Positions 1-8,441 of a stretch of 35,537 nucleotides of DNA are shown here, piece by piece. The number at the start of each line of letters is the position of its first letter. Position 1 is the first letter of the stretch. Made by a program: the position numbers and the translations under genes. Source of the stretch: Bacillota bacterium (lineage in GTDB: Bacteria > Bacillota_A > Clostridia > Lachnospirales > Lachnospiraceae); assembly GCA_023443925.1 (NCBI GenBank), contig JAEZSL010000219.1:1-35537 (forward strand), given 5' to 3'. The notes below the pieces were generated by a model. It saw only the letters and a list, made by a program, of their open reading frames with translations, was not told the DNA's origin and did no database searches.

Positions 1-46
1 TTAAGTTTTCTAACTTCATATCATATTTAAATACGGGAGGTAAAAA

Positions 47-1939
47 ATGAAAAGAAGGAAACATCTAACAGCTATTTTATTAGTAATGGTTTTAGTCGTT
101 ACATCATTACTGGCTGGATGCGGTAAAAAGAATGATACGACAGACACATCCGGTGATGCAACTACTCCGACTGCAGAGGCTACTGCAACCCCGGAACCGA
201 CAGAGGCAGCAACTCCGGAACCGACGGAGGAAGCAGCACCCCAGGACGACGCAGCAGCAGTTGCAGCTTCTCTTCCCAGAAATGAAACACTTTATTTCAA
301 TGGACAGCAATGGGGAGCTATTAATGACTACAATCCATTTTCCAGTAACTCCAACAACTGGTGGATTGAACAGAACGACGACGCCAGAGTAATGGTTTAC
401 GAAACATTGTTTATGTACAATCAGAATGATGGTAAGTTATATGGACTGTTAGCAGATAGTTATAAACAGGATGACAAAGTATTTACTGTTACATTGAAAA
501 AGGCAGCTCATTGGAGCGATGGAACACCCGTTACAGCTGATGATGTTGCTTATACCTTTGACGCTCACAGGAGACTTGAAACAGCACAGGGTTCTCAGTT
601 TGCACCTTATATTGAGTCCGTTGAAGCAAAAGATGCCCAGACCGTAGTTTTTACCGCAAGCAGCGAAAACTACAATCCTTTAAAAGTACTTGAAGTATTC
701 CCTAAAGTATTTATCGTTAACAAAGCTCAGATGTCCAAACTGGAAGCAGATAACGGCAATGATGCGGATAAGATCAAAACCGCTAAGAATGAAAATCTGG
801 TTTCTTCCGGTCCTTACAGACCGTATTATGATGATGAAACAAAAGTTGTAGTTATCAGAGATGACAACTACTGGGGTCAGGATGAATCCATGTGGAAAAA
901 ACTTCCTGCACCGAAATATTTAGCACATAACATATTTGTCGATAACAATGCAGGTGCTATTGCATTTAAGAGCGGCGAAGTAGATGTATCCCAGCAGTTT
1001 ATGTCCGAAGTATGGAAAATGTGGGAAGACGGAAACCCTGTTTCTACCTATATCGACGAAGCACCTTATTATGCAGCGGTTGCACTTCCTACCGCAATCT
1101 TTAACGTAACAAAACCGGGTCTTGACCAGGTTGCAGTCAGAAAAGCTCTTGCTATGGCTACTGACTATGAACAGATCGCAACTACCGCTATGAGCGGCTA
1201 CACTCCTTTGATGAGTGACGTACCTCCGGCTATTATGAACCCCACTGCTCCGGAACGTGCTTTAATTGATGAGGCACAGTTAAAAGACTTACAGTGGAAA
1301 GGTAAACAAATCGATGAAGCAAAAGCTTTATTAGACAAAGCAGGTATTAAAGATACCGATGGCGACGGATTCCGTGAATATGACGGTAAGAAACTTGCCT
1401 TTACCGTACAGTGCCCTTCTGGTTGGACTGACTGGAACTCAGCACTTGAAATGGTTGCAGCAGCAGGTCAGGCAATTGGTTTAGATGTTACAACTCTTTG
1501 GACTACCGCAGCTGAATGGACCACAAACCGCTTAACCGGTAACTTTGATGTTATTATGAACTCCTATGCAGGAGCAAGTATTTCCAATCCTTGGACCCGC
1601 AGTTACCAGACCTTATATTCCACACCTGCTAAAGAAGGTGAAAATGCAGACTGGAACTTCGGCCGTTACAGCAATCCGGAAGCAGATAAGATTATAGATC
1701 AGATTCCGGTTGAAACGGATCAGGCTAAATTAAAACAGCTCTACACCGATTTAAATAAGATTTACTTAACAGATGTACCTTGTTTCGCATTAATGTATCG
1801 TCCAGGTCTGTTCCACACGGTTAACGAATCCGTATGGACCGGATTCCCTGAAGCCGGTGATGAAGCCAATGTTCCTCCGACCGTTCTTACGGATGGTTAT
1901 GGTATTGCCGGATTATATAACCTGGAATTGGTTAAATAA
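47..1939 (+). CDS. ABC transporter substrate-binding lipoprotein, family 5 (oligopeptide/oligosaccharide type)
   Basis: Captures an oligopeptide or oligosaccharide outside the membrane and delivers it to the permeases encoded next. The 630-residue product starts with a lysine/arginine-rich lipoprotein signal peptide ending in the lipobox LLAGC (Cys about residue 25). A Thr/Pro/Glu-rich linker to about residue 75 follows, then the family 5 fold with the typical stretch VTLKKAAHWSDGTPVTADDV and a C-terminal lobe. The start ATG has a strong GGGAGG site 7 nt upstream. It is the first gene of a five-gene operon whose promoter lies outside or at the very edge of the window. In Lachnospiraceae and Thermotogales, family 5 proteins of this size often bind cello- or manno-oligosaccharides rather than peptides, so the substrate is open. 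The family call is secure; the ligand is not. Confidence 0.93.
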   Translation: MKRRKHLTAILLVMVLVVTSLLAGCGKKNDTTDTSGDATTPTAEATATPEPTEAATPEPTEEAAPQDDAAAVAASLPRNETLYFNGQQWGAINDYNPFSSNSNNWWIEQNDDARVMVYETLFMYNQNDGKLYGLLADSYKQDDKVFTVTLKKAAHWSDGTPVTADDVAYTFDAHRRLETAQGSQFAPYIESVEAKDAQTVVFTASSENYNPLKVLEVFPKVFIVNKAQMSKLEADNGNDADKIKTAKNENLVSSGPYRPYYDDETKVVVIRDDNYWGQDESMWKKLPAPKYLAHNIFVDNNAGAIAFKSGEVDVSQQFMSEVWKMWEDGNPVSTYIDEAPYYAAVALPTAIFNVTKPGLDQVAVRKALAMATDYEQIATTAMSGYTPLMSDVPPAIMNPTAPERALIDEAQLKDLQWKGKQIDEAKALLDKAGIKDTDGDGFREYDGKKLAFTVQCPSGWTDWNSALEMVAAAGQAIGLDVTTLWTTAAEWTTNRLTGNFDVIMNSYAGASISNPWTRSYQTLYSTPAKEGENADWNFGRYSNPEADKIIDQIPVETDQAKLKQLYTDLNKIYLTDVPCFALMYRPGLFHTVNESVWTGFPEAGDEANVPPTVLTDGYGIAGLYNLELVK

Positions 1940-1965
1940 ATTTAGGTAATGTAAACAATTAAGTT

Positions 1966-2011
1966 AGCGGTCATGATTTGAAGTGAACTAACAAGTAATT
2001 TCATGACCGCT
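1966..2011 (+). promoter_or_regulatory. Intercistronic stem-loop between binding protein and permease
   Basis: An 11-bp perfect inverted repeat, AGCGGTCATGA at 1966-1976 and TCATGACCGCT at 2001-2011, encloses a 24-nt loop. There is no real T-run after it, so it is better read as an mRNA-stabilising or partially terminating hairpin that keeps binding-protein levels above permease levels. This is a common arrangement in ABC operons. The function is inferred. Confidence 0.6.
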
Positions 2012-2080
2012 ATTTCTGATTGTTCCGACAGAATGAAGGGCTCCTCTGGAGTCACTCAACCAATGAAGCGAGGTGTTAGT

Positions 2081-3085
2081 TTGAAAGGTTATGCTAAGTA
2101 TTTTACCAATAAAATTGCCTGGTATTTACTAACTTTAGTTGTTGCAGTTATTTTGAATTTCTTATTACCCCGCCTGACTCCGGGTAATCCTGTAGCAACC
2201 ATAGCCAGCAGAGCAGTTACCGGTATGACGGATGCAAATGCGATACAAAAAGTTTACGAAGATTATTCTAGGATGTTCGGGCTCGATAAATCCCTGCCGG
2301 AACAGTTTATAATATATATAGCTAATTTATTCAAAGGGGATATGGGTATTTCCTTTGCTTATTTTCCAAGAGAAGTTTCTGATCTGATTGGCTCCGCCAT
2401 AGGCTGGACCGTTGCCCTGCAGCTGCCGGCCATTTTAGTCGGATGGTTTCTGGGTAATTTACTGGGAGCCGTTGCCGCTTATATCAGAGGTGTTTTTGAT
2501 AAAGCAATTTTTCCGGCATTCCTGTTTATAAGCAATGTGCCTGCATTTGGTATGGCAATTATTCTTTTATTTGTATTCGGTATTTATTTAAAGCTGTTTC
2601 CTACCAGCGGAGGATATGGCTTTGATTTGATTCCCTCTATGAATATAAATTTTATATTATCTGTTATTAGACATTACCAGCTGCCATTCTGGTCTATTGT
2701 ATTGATTACAATAGGTGGCCAGGCTATCGGTATGCGGTCTATGTCTATTTATGAATTAAATGCTGATTATGTAAAATACAGCAGATTTCTGGGAATTAAA
2801 GATAAAGTAATCGTTCGGTATGTATTCCGTAATGCCATGCTTCCCCAGATAACCGGTCTTGCACTGTCCCTTGGTACTATGGTAGGAGGTGCATTGGTAG
2901 CGGAGATGATCTTCAGTTATCCGGGTCTTGGTACAAGAATGCTTAATGCGGTTACGGGACAGGATTTTCCGGTAATATCCGGTTGCACATTAATTATTAC
3001 CATTGGTGTCTTGTTAGCGAATCTTGTTGTAGAGATCCTCTACGGCTTAATTGATCCGAGAATTAAAGCGGCACAGCAGGATTAA
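2081..3085 (+). CDS. ABC transporter permease, DppB/OppB type
   Basis: First membrane subunit of the oligopeptide/oligosaccharide importer. The protein shows a first membrane segment ([24 protein letters not shown]), a long loop, and at least five more hydrophobic segments. It has the DppB-type EAA loop around [26 protein letters not shown], which contacts the ATPase, and the C-terminal signature [13 protein letters not shown]. The frame is open from an ATG at 2003, but that ATG sits inside the preceding hairpin stem and has no ribosome site. A TTG at 2081 lies 5 nt after GAGGTG and gives MKGYAKYF..., the normal N-terminus of the family, so I chose TTG. Length is then 334 residues, normal for DppB. 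Confidence 0.9.
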   Translation: MKGYAKYFTNKIAWYLLTLVVAVILNFLLPRLTPGNPVATIASRAVTGMTDANAIQKVYEDYSRMFGLDKSLPEQFIIYIANLFKGDMGISFAYFPREVSDLIGSAIGWTVALQLPAILVGWFLGNLLGAVAAYIRGVFDKAIFPAFLFISNVPAFGMAIILLFVFGIYLKLFPTSGGYGFDLIPSMNINFILSVIRHYQLPFWSIVLITIGGQAIGMRSMSIYELNADYVKYSRFLGIKDKVIVRYVFRNAMLPQITGLALSLGTMVGGALVAEMIFSYPGLGTRMLNAVTGQDFPVISGCTLIITIGVLLANLVVEILYGLIDPRIKAAQQD

Positions 3086-3111
3086 AGTATGGATAGAATG
3101 AGAGGTGCGAA

Positions 3112-4365
3112 ATGAAACATCATTTGCAGTTAATATTTAAATCACAGAAATTTGTTGTCGGATTTGTCATCTTTTTTGCAATTCTTTTAACAACCATTAT
3201 TTATCCGCTGATGGTACCTAAAAATCCGCTGGAAATGGTGGGCGGTTTATTTTACAAGCCTGGAACTTATGTCAGTGTAACGGATACCGTGGATACGAAT
3301 TCCTTTAAAATAAATAAAGATGTTGTGGCGGATAAACTAAGTAAATCAGTACCTGCTGAGGAACTTCAATTAATGAAGGACTGGCTGTTAAAATACAGTC
3401 CTGAAGTGAAACCGGATGAAGTCAATGAAGCAGACACCAGCTATGATATGATATCTTTGTGGTTAAGTCATTATGATAAAGATATTAAAATGGATGGAGC
3501 AACAAAAGCCGTTAAAAACAAGTATGTCAGGCTGTATGGCAAAATAGAAAACATACTTAATTCAGAAGGATATACGGTATTCCAGAAAAATGCGGATACC
3601 GGCGAACTGGAAGAATTAAAGCAAATTGAACCCCAGCAGTTTGTCAATGTAAAGGATATATCCAATCAAGTGGCTTTTCCTCTTGGCACCGATAACTTCG
3701 GCAGGGATGTGCTGACGGAGTTGGTTGCGGCGATTAAAACCTCCTTAAAGATCGGGCTGCTTGCCGGTACGGTTGCAACAGCAATCGGTTTAACCCTTGG
3801 ATTATTAGCCGGTTATGTGGGAGGCATCGTTGATAATGTTATTACCTTTATTACAAACATGTTTACCGTTATTCCTTCCTTTATTATATTAATACTGATT
3901 GCCACCAGTTTAGGCCAGGCAGGAAGAGGTGCTACCCTGGTAGCGGCGGTTATCGGATTTACCTCGTGGCCCTGGACTTGCAGATCGGTAAGGGCCCAGA
4001 CCATTTCTTTACGGAACCGGGATCATGTTAATCTCTCCAAGCTTTCCGGACATAGTCTGCCGAGAATTATCTTAACGGATATTCTGCCTTATGTAGCTTC
4101 CTATGTAGTTATGGCGTATATCCTTCAGATTGCTTCCGGCATCCTTGCCGAAGCCCAGCTCTCCATGATCGGTTTGGGACCTAGTACCAATAAAGTAGCA
4201 ACATTAGGACTTATGATGAATTGGGCAATGCAGTTCCAGGCTCCGCTCTCCGGTGCATGGTGGGCATTTATTCCGGTGGTACTTTCCATAGCCCTGATAT
4301 CATTTTCACTTAACTTAATGAATACAGGCTTGGATCAAGTATTCAATCCGCAGTTAAGAGATTAG
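3112..4365 (+). CDS. ABC transporter permease, DppC/OppC type with long external insert
   Basis: Second membrane subunit. A first membrane segment lies at about residues 13-33. The canonical DppC stretch ([15 protein letters not shown], about residues 193-207) follows only after roughly 150 residues of charged, non-hydrophobic sequence. Five further membrane segments and the normal C-terminus ([18 protein letters not shown]) come next. At 417 residues it is about 100 longer than ordinary DppC proteins, the excess being the loop between membrane segments 1 and 2, predicted to be outside the cell. Such inserts occur in family 5 importers of anaerobic saccharolytic bacteria. The start ATG follows AGAGGTG. 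Operon spacing is 26 nt from the upstream permease and 13 nt to the ATPase start. Confidence 0.9.
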   Translation: MKHHLQLIFKSQKFVVGFVIFFAILLTTIIYPLMVPKNPLEMVGGLFYKPGTYVSVTDTVDTNSFKINKDVVADKLSKSVPAEELQLMKDWLLKYSPEVKPDEVNEADTSYDMISLWLSHYDKDIKMDGATKAVKNKYVRLYGKIENILNSEGYTVFQKNADTGELEELKQIEPQQFVNVKDISNQVAFPLGTDNFGRDVLTELVAAIKTSLKIGLLAGTVATAIGLTLGLLAGYVGGIVDNVITFITNMFTVIPSFIILILIATSLGQAGRGATLVAAVIGFTSWPWTCRSVRAQTISLRNRDHVNLSKLSGHSLPRIILTDILPYVASYVVMAYILQIASGILAEAQLSMIGLGPSTNKVATLGLMMNWAMQFQAPLSGAWWAFIPVVLSIALISFSLNLMNTGLDQVFNPQLRD

Positions 4366-4378
4366 GGAGGACTTGAAT

Positions 4379-5380
4379 ATGGGAAAGATTATGCTGGAAG
4401 TTAATAATTTAAAAACGAAATATATAACCAGATTTAATGAAAGTGTCTATGCGGTGGACGGAGTATCCTTAAAGCTGGAAGAAGGAAAATCCATAGGTAT
4501 TGCCGGTGAGTCCGGCTGTGGAAAGTCGACGCTGGCCTTGAGTCTTATGGGCTATTATTTTGCACCGCTCCATTATATGGAAGGAAGTATTATTGTAGAT
4601 GGCAAGAATATTTCCGAATTGACTCCGGATCAGGTACGTAAAACCGTATTGGGAACGGAAGTATCATACATACCCCAGGCAGCCATGAATGCTTTAAATC
4701 CAACCCAGAAGATTATACGGTTTATCGAAGATGTTATTCATGCCCATGATCCAAGAATGCCGAAGAATATGATTTATGATCTGGCAAGGGAAAGATTTGA
4801 GGTTTTAAACCTGCCGAAGGAAGTGCTTCAAAAACATGCGGTGGAATTATCCGGCGGTATGAAACAGCGTACGGTTATTGCGATCTCCACCATATTGTCA
4901 CCGAAAGTATTAATTGCAGATGAACCATCCTCAGCACTGGATGTTTCATCCCAGAAGATGGTTATAAAGATGCTGCGGGATCTTATGAATAAAGGGTTTA
5001 TCAAATCCATGATTTTTATAACCCACGAATTACCGCTGTTATATAATGTAACCGATGAGATTATGGTTATGTATGCGGGACAGATCGTAGAAAAGGGCAG
5101 TGCAAAAGAGATGGTATTCGATCCTCTGCACCCTTATTCCAAAGGCCTTATGGGCTCTATTATTGTTCCAGAAGCCGGAACCCGTGATGTAAAACTAACG
5201 GCAATTCCGGGAACACCTCCGAATCTCAAAAAACCACCATCCGGCTGCCGTTTTGCAGACAGATGCAAATATGTTCAACCGGTCTGCAGAGCCCAAAGCA
5301 TTGAAGAAGTTCATTTAGACAACGGACGTATGTATCGGTGTATCCTTGAGGAGAAACAGTTGAAGGAGGGTGGAGAATAA
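4379..5380 (+). CDS. ABC transporter ATPase, DppD/OppD type
   Basis: First of two nucleotide-binding subunits that power the importer. Visible motifs are Walker [10 protein letters not shown], signature LSGGMKQR, Walker [13 protein letters not shown] and the switch histidine in FITHEL. The C-terminal oligopeptide-transporter extension reads HPYSKGL followed by [15 protein letters not shown], with closely spaced cysteines typical of the family. An upstream TTG at 4373 is only 2 nt from the GGAGG site, whereas the ATG at 4379 is 8 nt away, so the ATG is preferred (333 residues). Its TAA overlaps the ATG of the next gene by one base, showing translational coupling. Confidence 0.93.
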   Translation: MGKIMLEVNNLKTKYITRFNESVYAVDGVSLKLEEGKSIGIAGESGCGKSTLALSLMGYYFAPLHYMEGSIIVDGKNISELTPDQVRKTVLGTEVSYIPQAAMNALNPTQKIIRFIEDVIHAHDPRMPKNMIYDLARERFEVLNLPKEVLQKHAVELSGGMKQRTVIAISTILSPKVLIADEPSSALDVSSQKMVIKMLRDLMNKGFIKSMIFITHELPLLYNVTDEIMVMYAGQIVEKGSAKEMVFDPLHPYSKGLMGSIIVPEAGTRDVKLTAIPGTPPNLKKPPSGCRFADRCKYVQPVCRAQSIEEVHLDNGRMYRCILEEKQLKEGGE

Positions 5381-6192
5381 TGGGGAAATCCAATGAAGTA
5401 TTTCTTAGCGGCAAAGGTGTAACAAAAGTATATGGTTTTGGAGATAAGAAAACTGTAGCCGTTGATAAAGTAGACTTTGACTTCCATAAAGGTGAAATTG
5501 TATCCATAGTTGGGGAAAGCGGCAGCGGTAAGACTACACTGGCCAAAATGCTGTTAGGTCTTCACAGTGTTTCGTCAGGTGATATATATTTTGATGGAAA
5601 GTTAAGGGATATCCGTTCCTCTCGTAAAAAGAGAGCTTATTGGAAAGGCATCCAGGCTATCTTCCAGGATCCTTTTTCCTCTTTCAATGTTTTTAACCGT
5701 ATTGATACCCTGTTGCTGGATTGTATCAATATGAGAGGTGAAAAAAATTTACCCTATGATAAAAAAGTAGAGCTGATGACAGAAGCCTGCAGCTTTGTTA
5801 ATTTAAAATTTGCTGAACTAACCAAAAAATATCCTTTCGAATTATCAGGAGGACAGATGCAGAGGCTGATGATTGCCAGAATCTTTCTGCTTAAACCCCG
5901 GATACTCATAGCAGATGAACCAACCTCCATGATTGATGCCTGTTCCCGTGCAACGATACTGGATATGCTGCTAAAGCTCCGTGATGAGATTGACATGACC
6001 ATTATTTTCATTACTCATGATATTGGTTTGGCCTATTATGTCTCAGATTCCGTATATATTATGGAACATGGTGTATTTGTAGAGAGGGGTACGGCAGACG
6101 AAGTTATCCTTAATCCGAAAGCAGATTATACGAAACGATTAATTAATGATGTTCCCAAGATTTATGAAGAATGGGATTTATCAACGGTTTAA
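5380..6192 (+). CDS. ABC transporter ATPase, DppF/OppF type (short)
   Basis: Second nucleotide-binding subunit of the same importer. It has Walker [10 protein letters not shown], signature LSGGQMQR, Walker [13 protein letters not shown] and switch histidine FITHDI. At 270 residues it stops soon after the core ATPase fold and lacks the C-terminal extension of typical OppF/DppF (about 320 residues). The final residues [15 protein letters not shown] correspond to the end of the core. This is a frequent form in saccharide-type family 5 systems and not an obvious truncation, since the stop is followed by operon-end structures. The ATG overlaps the previous stop and is preceded by GGAGGGTGGAG. Confidence 0.92.
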   Translation: MGKSNEVFLSGKGVTKVYGFGDKKTVAVDKVDFDFHKGEIVSIVGESGSGKTTLAKMLLGLHSVSSGDIYFDGKLRDIRSSRKKRAYWKGIQAIFQDPFSSFNVFNRIDTLLLDCINMRGEKNLPYDKKVELMTEACSFVNLKFAELTKKYPFELSGGQMQRLMIARIFLLKPRILIADEPTSMIDACSRATILDMLLKLRDEIDMTIIFITHDIGLAYYVSDSVYIMEHGVFVERGTADEVILNPKADYTKRLINDVPKIYEEWDLSTV

Positions 6193-6233
6193 CTGTTGAT
6201 TTATAATTCTCAGCCGCTAAGGCGGTTACTAGG

Positions 6234-6268
6234 AGGTCTGATTCCTGTTGTTAAACAGGGTCAGACCT
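6234..6268 (+). terminator. Hairpin at the end of the ABC operon
   Basis: AGGTCTGA at 6234-6241 pairs with TCAGACCT at 6261-6268. An inner CCTGTT/AACAGG stem (6244-6249 and 6254-6259) forms a long, nearly continuous helix. The downstream run is only weakly T-rich (TATGCCATTTTA), so termination is likely but not certain. A smaller CCGC/GCGG hairpin sits just upstream at 6214-6225. Confidence 0.55.
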
Positions 6269-6309
6269 TATGCCATTTTAAGGAGTTAGATTAAGGGTTT
6301 AACTATGAA

Positions 6310-6338
6310 TTGGCTTAAGTTATCCGGCATATTATTAT
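6310..6338 (+). promoter_or_regulatory. Candidate vegetative promoter for the deacetylase gene
   Basis: TTGGCT at 6310-6315 and TATTAT at 6333-6338 are separated by 17 bp, a fair match to the housekeeping consensus. It lies 74 bp before the start codon at 6412 and after the operon-end hairpin. Confidence 0.4.
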
Positions 6339-6411
6339 AAAAACGATGAAAAATGGCCCAATTTTTGTTGTATGTTTTTGTCAGAACAATTTTGCCGGAT
6401 AAGGAATCAGC

Positions 6412-7311
6412 ATGCAGAGAAAAAAGTATGAAATTTTACTGCTTTGTATATTAACCGCCTTAACACTCAGATTATGTTTTGTCAATCATAATGTCAGTAA
6501 CAATTCAATGATTGATAAAGAAGGAAGAAATACAATTGATGTTTGGAAGGGTGATTACGATATACTATCAGCAGTCAGGCTGGAAAATGAGAAAGCAAAA
6601 GCGAAAGCTTTTGATGACCGAAAGAAAAATTATATGAAGCTGTACCCGGATATGTATGTGGAAAGTATTAAGCCGGTAATTCAACTGGAAAGGAAAAAAG
6701 TTGCCTATCTGACCTTTGATGACGGCCCTAGTTATATTACGAGTGATATTCTTAATACTCTGGATGATTACGAAGCCAAAGCTACTTTCTTCATATTAGG
6801 CTGTACCATTACGGAGGAGGGAGAAGAATGCTTAAAGGAAATGGTAGACCGGGGACATACCATAGGTATACATACTTATTCACATAATTACAGAAGTATA
6901 TACTCCTCTGTGGAAGCATTTTTAGATGATTTTTATAAAGATTATTTGTTGATTTATGAAACCACCGGAGTAAAAGTGAATATATTCCGTTTTCCCTGGG
7001 GAAGTTATAACAGTTATAATAAAACAATCCGCCATGCTCTAATCGAGGAGATGGAACGGCGTGGATTTACATACTATGATTGGAATATAAGTGCGGAGGA
7101 TTCCGTGGGAAATCCTACGGAATATCGAATTAAAAAAAATGTTTTAAAGGATCTGGAAAGATACCGGAATCCGATTATTCTGATGCATGATGCGGCGGTC
7201 AATCATCTGACGGCCAGGACACTGCCGGGTATTCTGGAGTCCATGATGGATAACGGGTATATTTTTGATACCCTGGACCACCGGGAGCCTTATCAGTTTG
7301 GGCGTAAATAA
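6412..7311 (+). CDS. Membrane-anchored polysaccharide deacetylase (NodB/PgdA/PdaA superfamily)
   Basis: Predicted metal-dependent N-deacetylase acting on cell-wall glycan outside the membrane. Residues about 6-25 form a hydrophobic signal anchor (YEILLLCILTALTLRLCFV). About 75 linker residues follow, then the carbohydrate esterase 4 motifs in order: TFDDGPS (catalytic Asp and metal Asp), HTYSH (metal histidines), FRFPWGSYN, YYDWN and LMHD. All catalytic residues appear present. Length is 299 residues. The next gene is sleC, and cortex lytic enzymes need muramic delta-lactam made by a PdaA-type deacetylase, so a cortex role is possible. The motifs fit a generic PgdA-type enzyme equally well. 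No good ribosome site is obvious before the ATG, and the start is the least certain part. Confidence 0.85.
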   Translation: MQRKKYEILLLCILTALTLRLCFVNHNVSNNSMIDKEGRNTIDVWKGDYDILSAVRLENEKAKAKAFDDRKKNYMKLYPDMYVESIKPVIQLERKKVAYLTFDDGPSYITSDILNTLDDYEAKATFFILGCTITEEGEECLKEMVDRGHTIGIHTYSHNYRSIYSSVEAFLDDFYKDYLLIYETTGVKVNIFRFPWGSYNSYNKTIRHALIEEMERRGFTYYDWNISAEDSVGNPTEYRIKKNVLKDLERYRNPIILMHDAAVNHLTARTLPGILESMMDNGYIFDTLDHREPYQFGRK

Positions 7312-7343
7312 GCCTTAATCTTATCACTTTCTTATACTCTAAG

Positions 7344-7351
7344 CATATATT
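7344..7351 (+). promoter_or_regulatory. Candidate mother-cell (sigma-E-like) -10 element before sleC
   Basis: CATATATT resembles the sigma-E -10 consensus CATACAAT and lies about 30 bp before the sleC ATG. The -35 region is not convincing. The element sits inside an 8-bp inverted repeat (TATCACTT 7322-7329, AAGTGATA 7354-7361) that could be an operator. The region is AT-rich, so chance matches are likely. Confidence 0.25.
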
Positions 7352-7379
7352 GGAAGTGATAATATTACGAGGGTTTAAT

Positions 7380-8441
7380 ATGAATATAAAAGAATATTAT
7401 ATGAAAAACTCAAAGTCATTTACACCCCCTGGGTTTAAGGAATACTCACGCGATAATTATGGGATTGGCATAGGCTCTAAGGTTTATCCGTCCCAGATGG
7501 AGACCCAGTCCCTTGGCAGACTGCAGGTAAACTGTGTTACCCAGACCGGTTTCAGGCCGATTCCGGGCGCTACGGTAAGAATCAGCTATACCGGAGATCC
7601 CACTTCCGCAGTGGAAGAACTGACAACGGATGATCTTGGCCGTACACCGCCAATCGATTTACCGACACCTCCGCTGGAGTACAGTCTGAATCAAAACGTA
7701 GAAGAACAGCCTTATTCGGAATATAGCGTAAGGGTAACTGCGCCGGGTTATGAAACTGTTGATGTTTCCGGAACGGAATTATTACCGGAAGTTACGGCAA
7801 TTCAGCCTGTTGAAATGATACCTTCACCGGATAGTACGGCAGCAGAACGGTTTGTAATCCCCCCCCATACTCTGTACGGAGATTATCCGCCTAAAATAGC
7901 GGAAGCAGAGATTAAGCCCACGGCGGAATCTGGTGAAATAGTTTTAAGCAGCGTTGTAATTCCGGAATTTGTTATTGTACATGACGGTCCCCCTTCGGAT
8001 ACCTCTGCAAGCAATTATTATATACGCTACCGGGATTATATTAAGAATGTTGCCTCCAGCGAAATATATGCCACCTGGCCGGAAGCAACCATTACAGCCA
8101 ATGTTTTGGCTATCATGTCATTTACCTTAAACAGGGTTTTTACGGAATGGTACCGGAATCAGGGTTATAATTTTACCATAACATCCTCCACCGCTTTTGA
8201 TCATAAATGGGTTAGAGGAAGAAACATTTATGATAATATTGGTATCTCAGTGGACCAGATTTTTAATAATTATCTATCCAGACCAAATGTTAAACAGCCT
8301 ATATTAACCCAGTATTGTGACGGCAGAAATGTAACCTGCCCGGGATGGATGGCCTTACTGCAGCAGGGTATGGTATTTAAAATAGATATCAAGACGTCCT
8401 TCTTTTTTATCATATACAATTTTATCTATAATCGTTTTTAA
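7380..8441 (+). pseudogene. sleC: Spore cortex-lytic enzyme SleC, 5' part (interrupted)
   Basis: SleC hydrolyses spore cortex peptidoglycan at germination. It is stored as a zymogen and activated by Csp proteases. The ATG at 7380 has ACGAGGG just upstream; the longer frame from 7350 lacks one. Residues about 45-150 form the beta-rich pro-region (GRLQVNCVTQTGFRPIPGAT...). From about residue 195 the SpoIID/LytB-type domain begins (VIPEFVIVHDGPPSD), with the catalytic glutamate E228 in NVASSEIYATWPE and the conserved TQYCDG and TCPGWM. Genuine sleC ends at M324 (8349-8351). The last 29 codons to 8441 read into the inserted element, antisense to its recombinase. The integrated gene therefore makes at most a 353-residue product lacking the QWG motif and the peptidoglycan-binding domain. 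Joining to 12004 gives 450 codons, close to known SleC lengths (about 420-440). Confidence 0.93.
8330..8371 (+). other. attL: left junction of the element in sleC
   Basis: The crossover dinucleotide is placed at TG 8350-8351. To its left is sleC sequence ending GCCCGGGATGGA. To its right is the element arm GCCTTACTGCAGCAGGGTAT (8352-8371). The reverse complement of that arm matches the right-end arm (11982-12001) at 17 of 20 positions. The placement was chosen because it alone keeps the sleC frame and centres the reconstructed attP symmetry. Confidence 0.85.
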
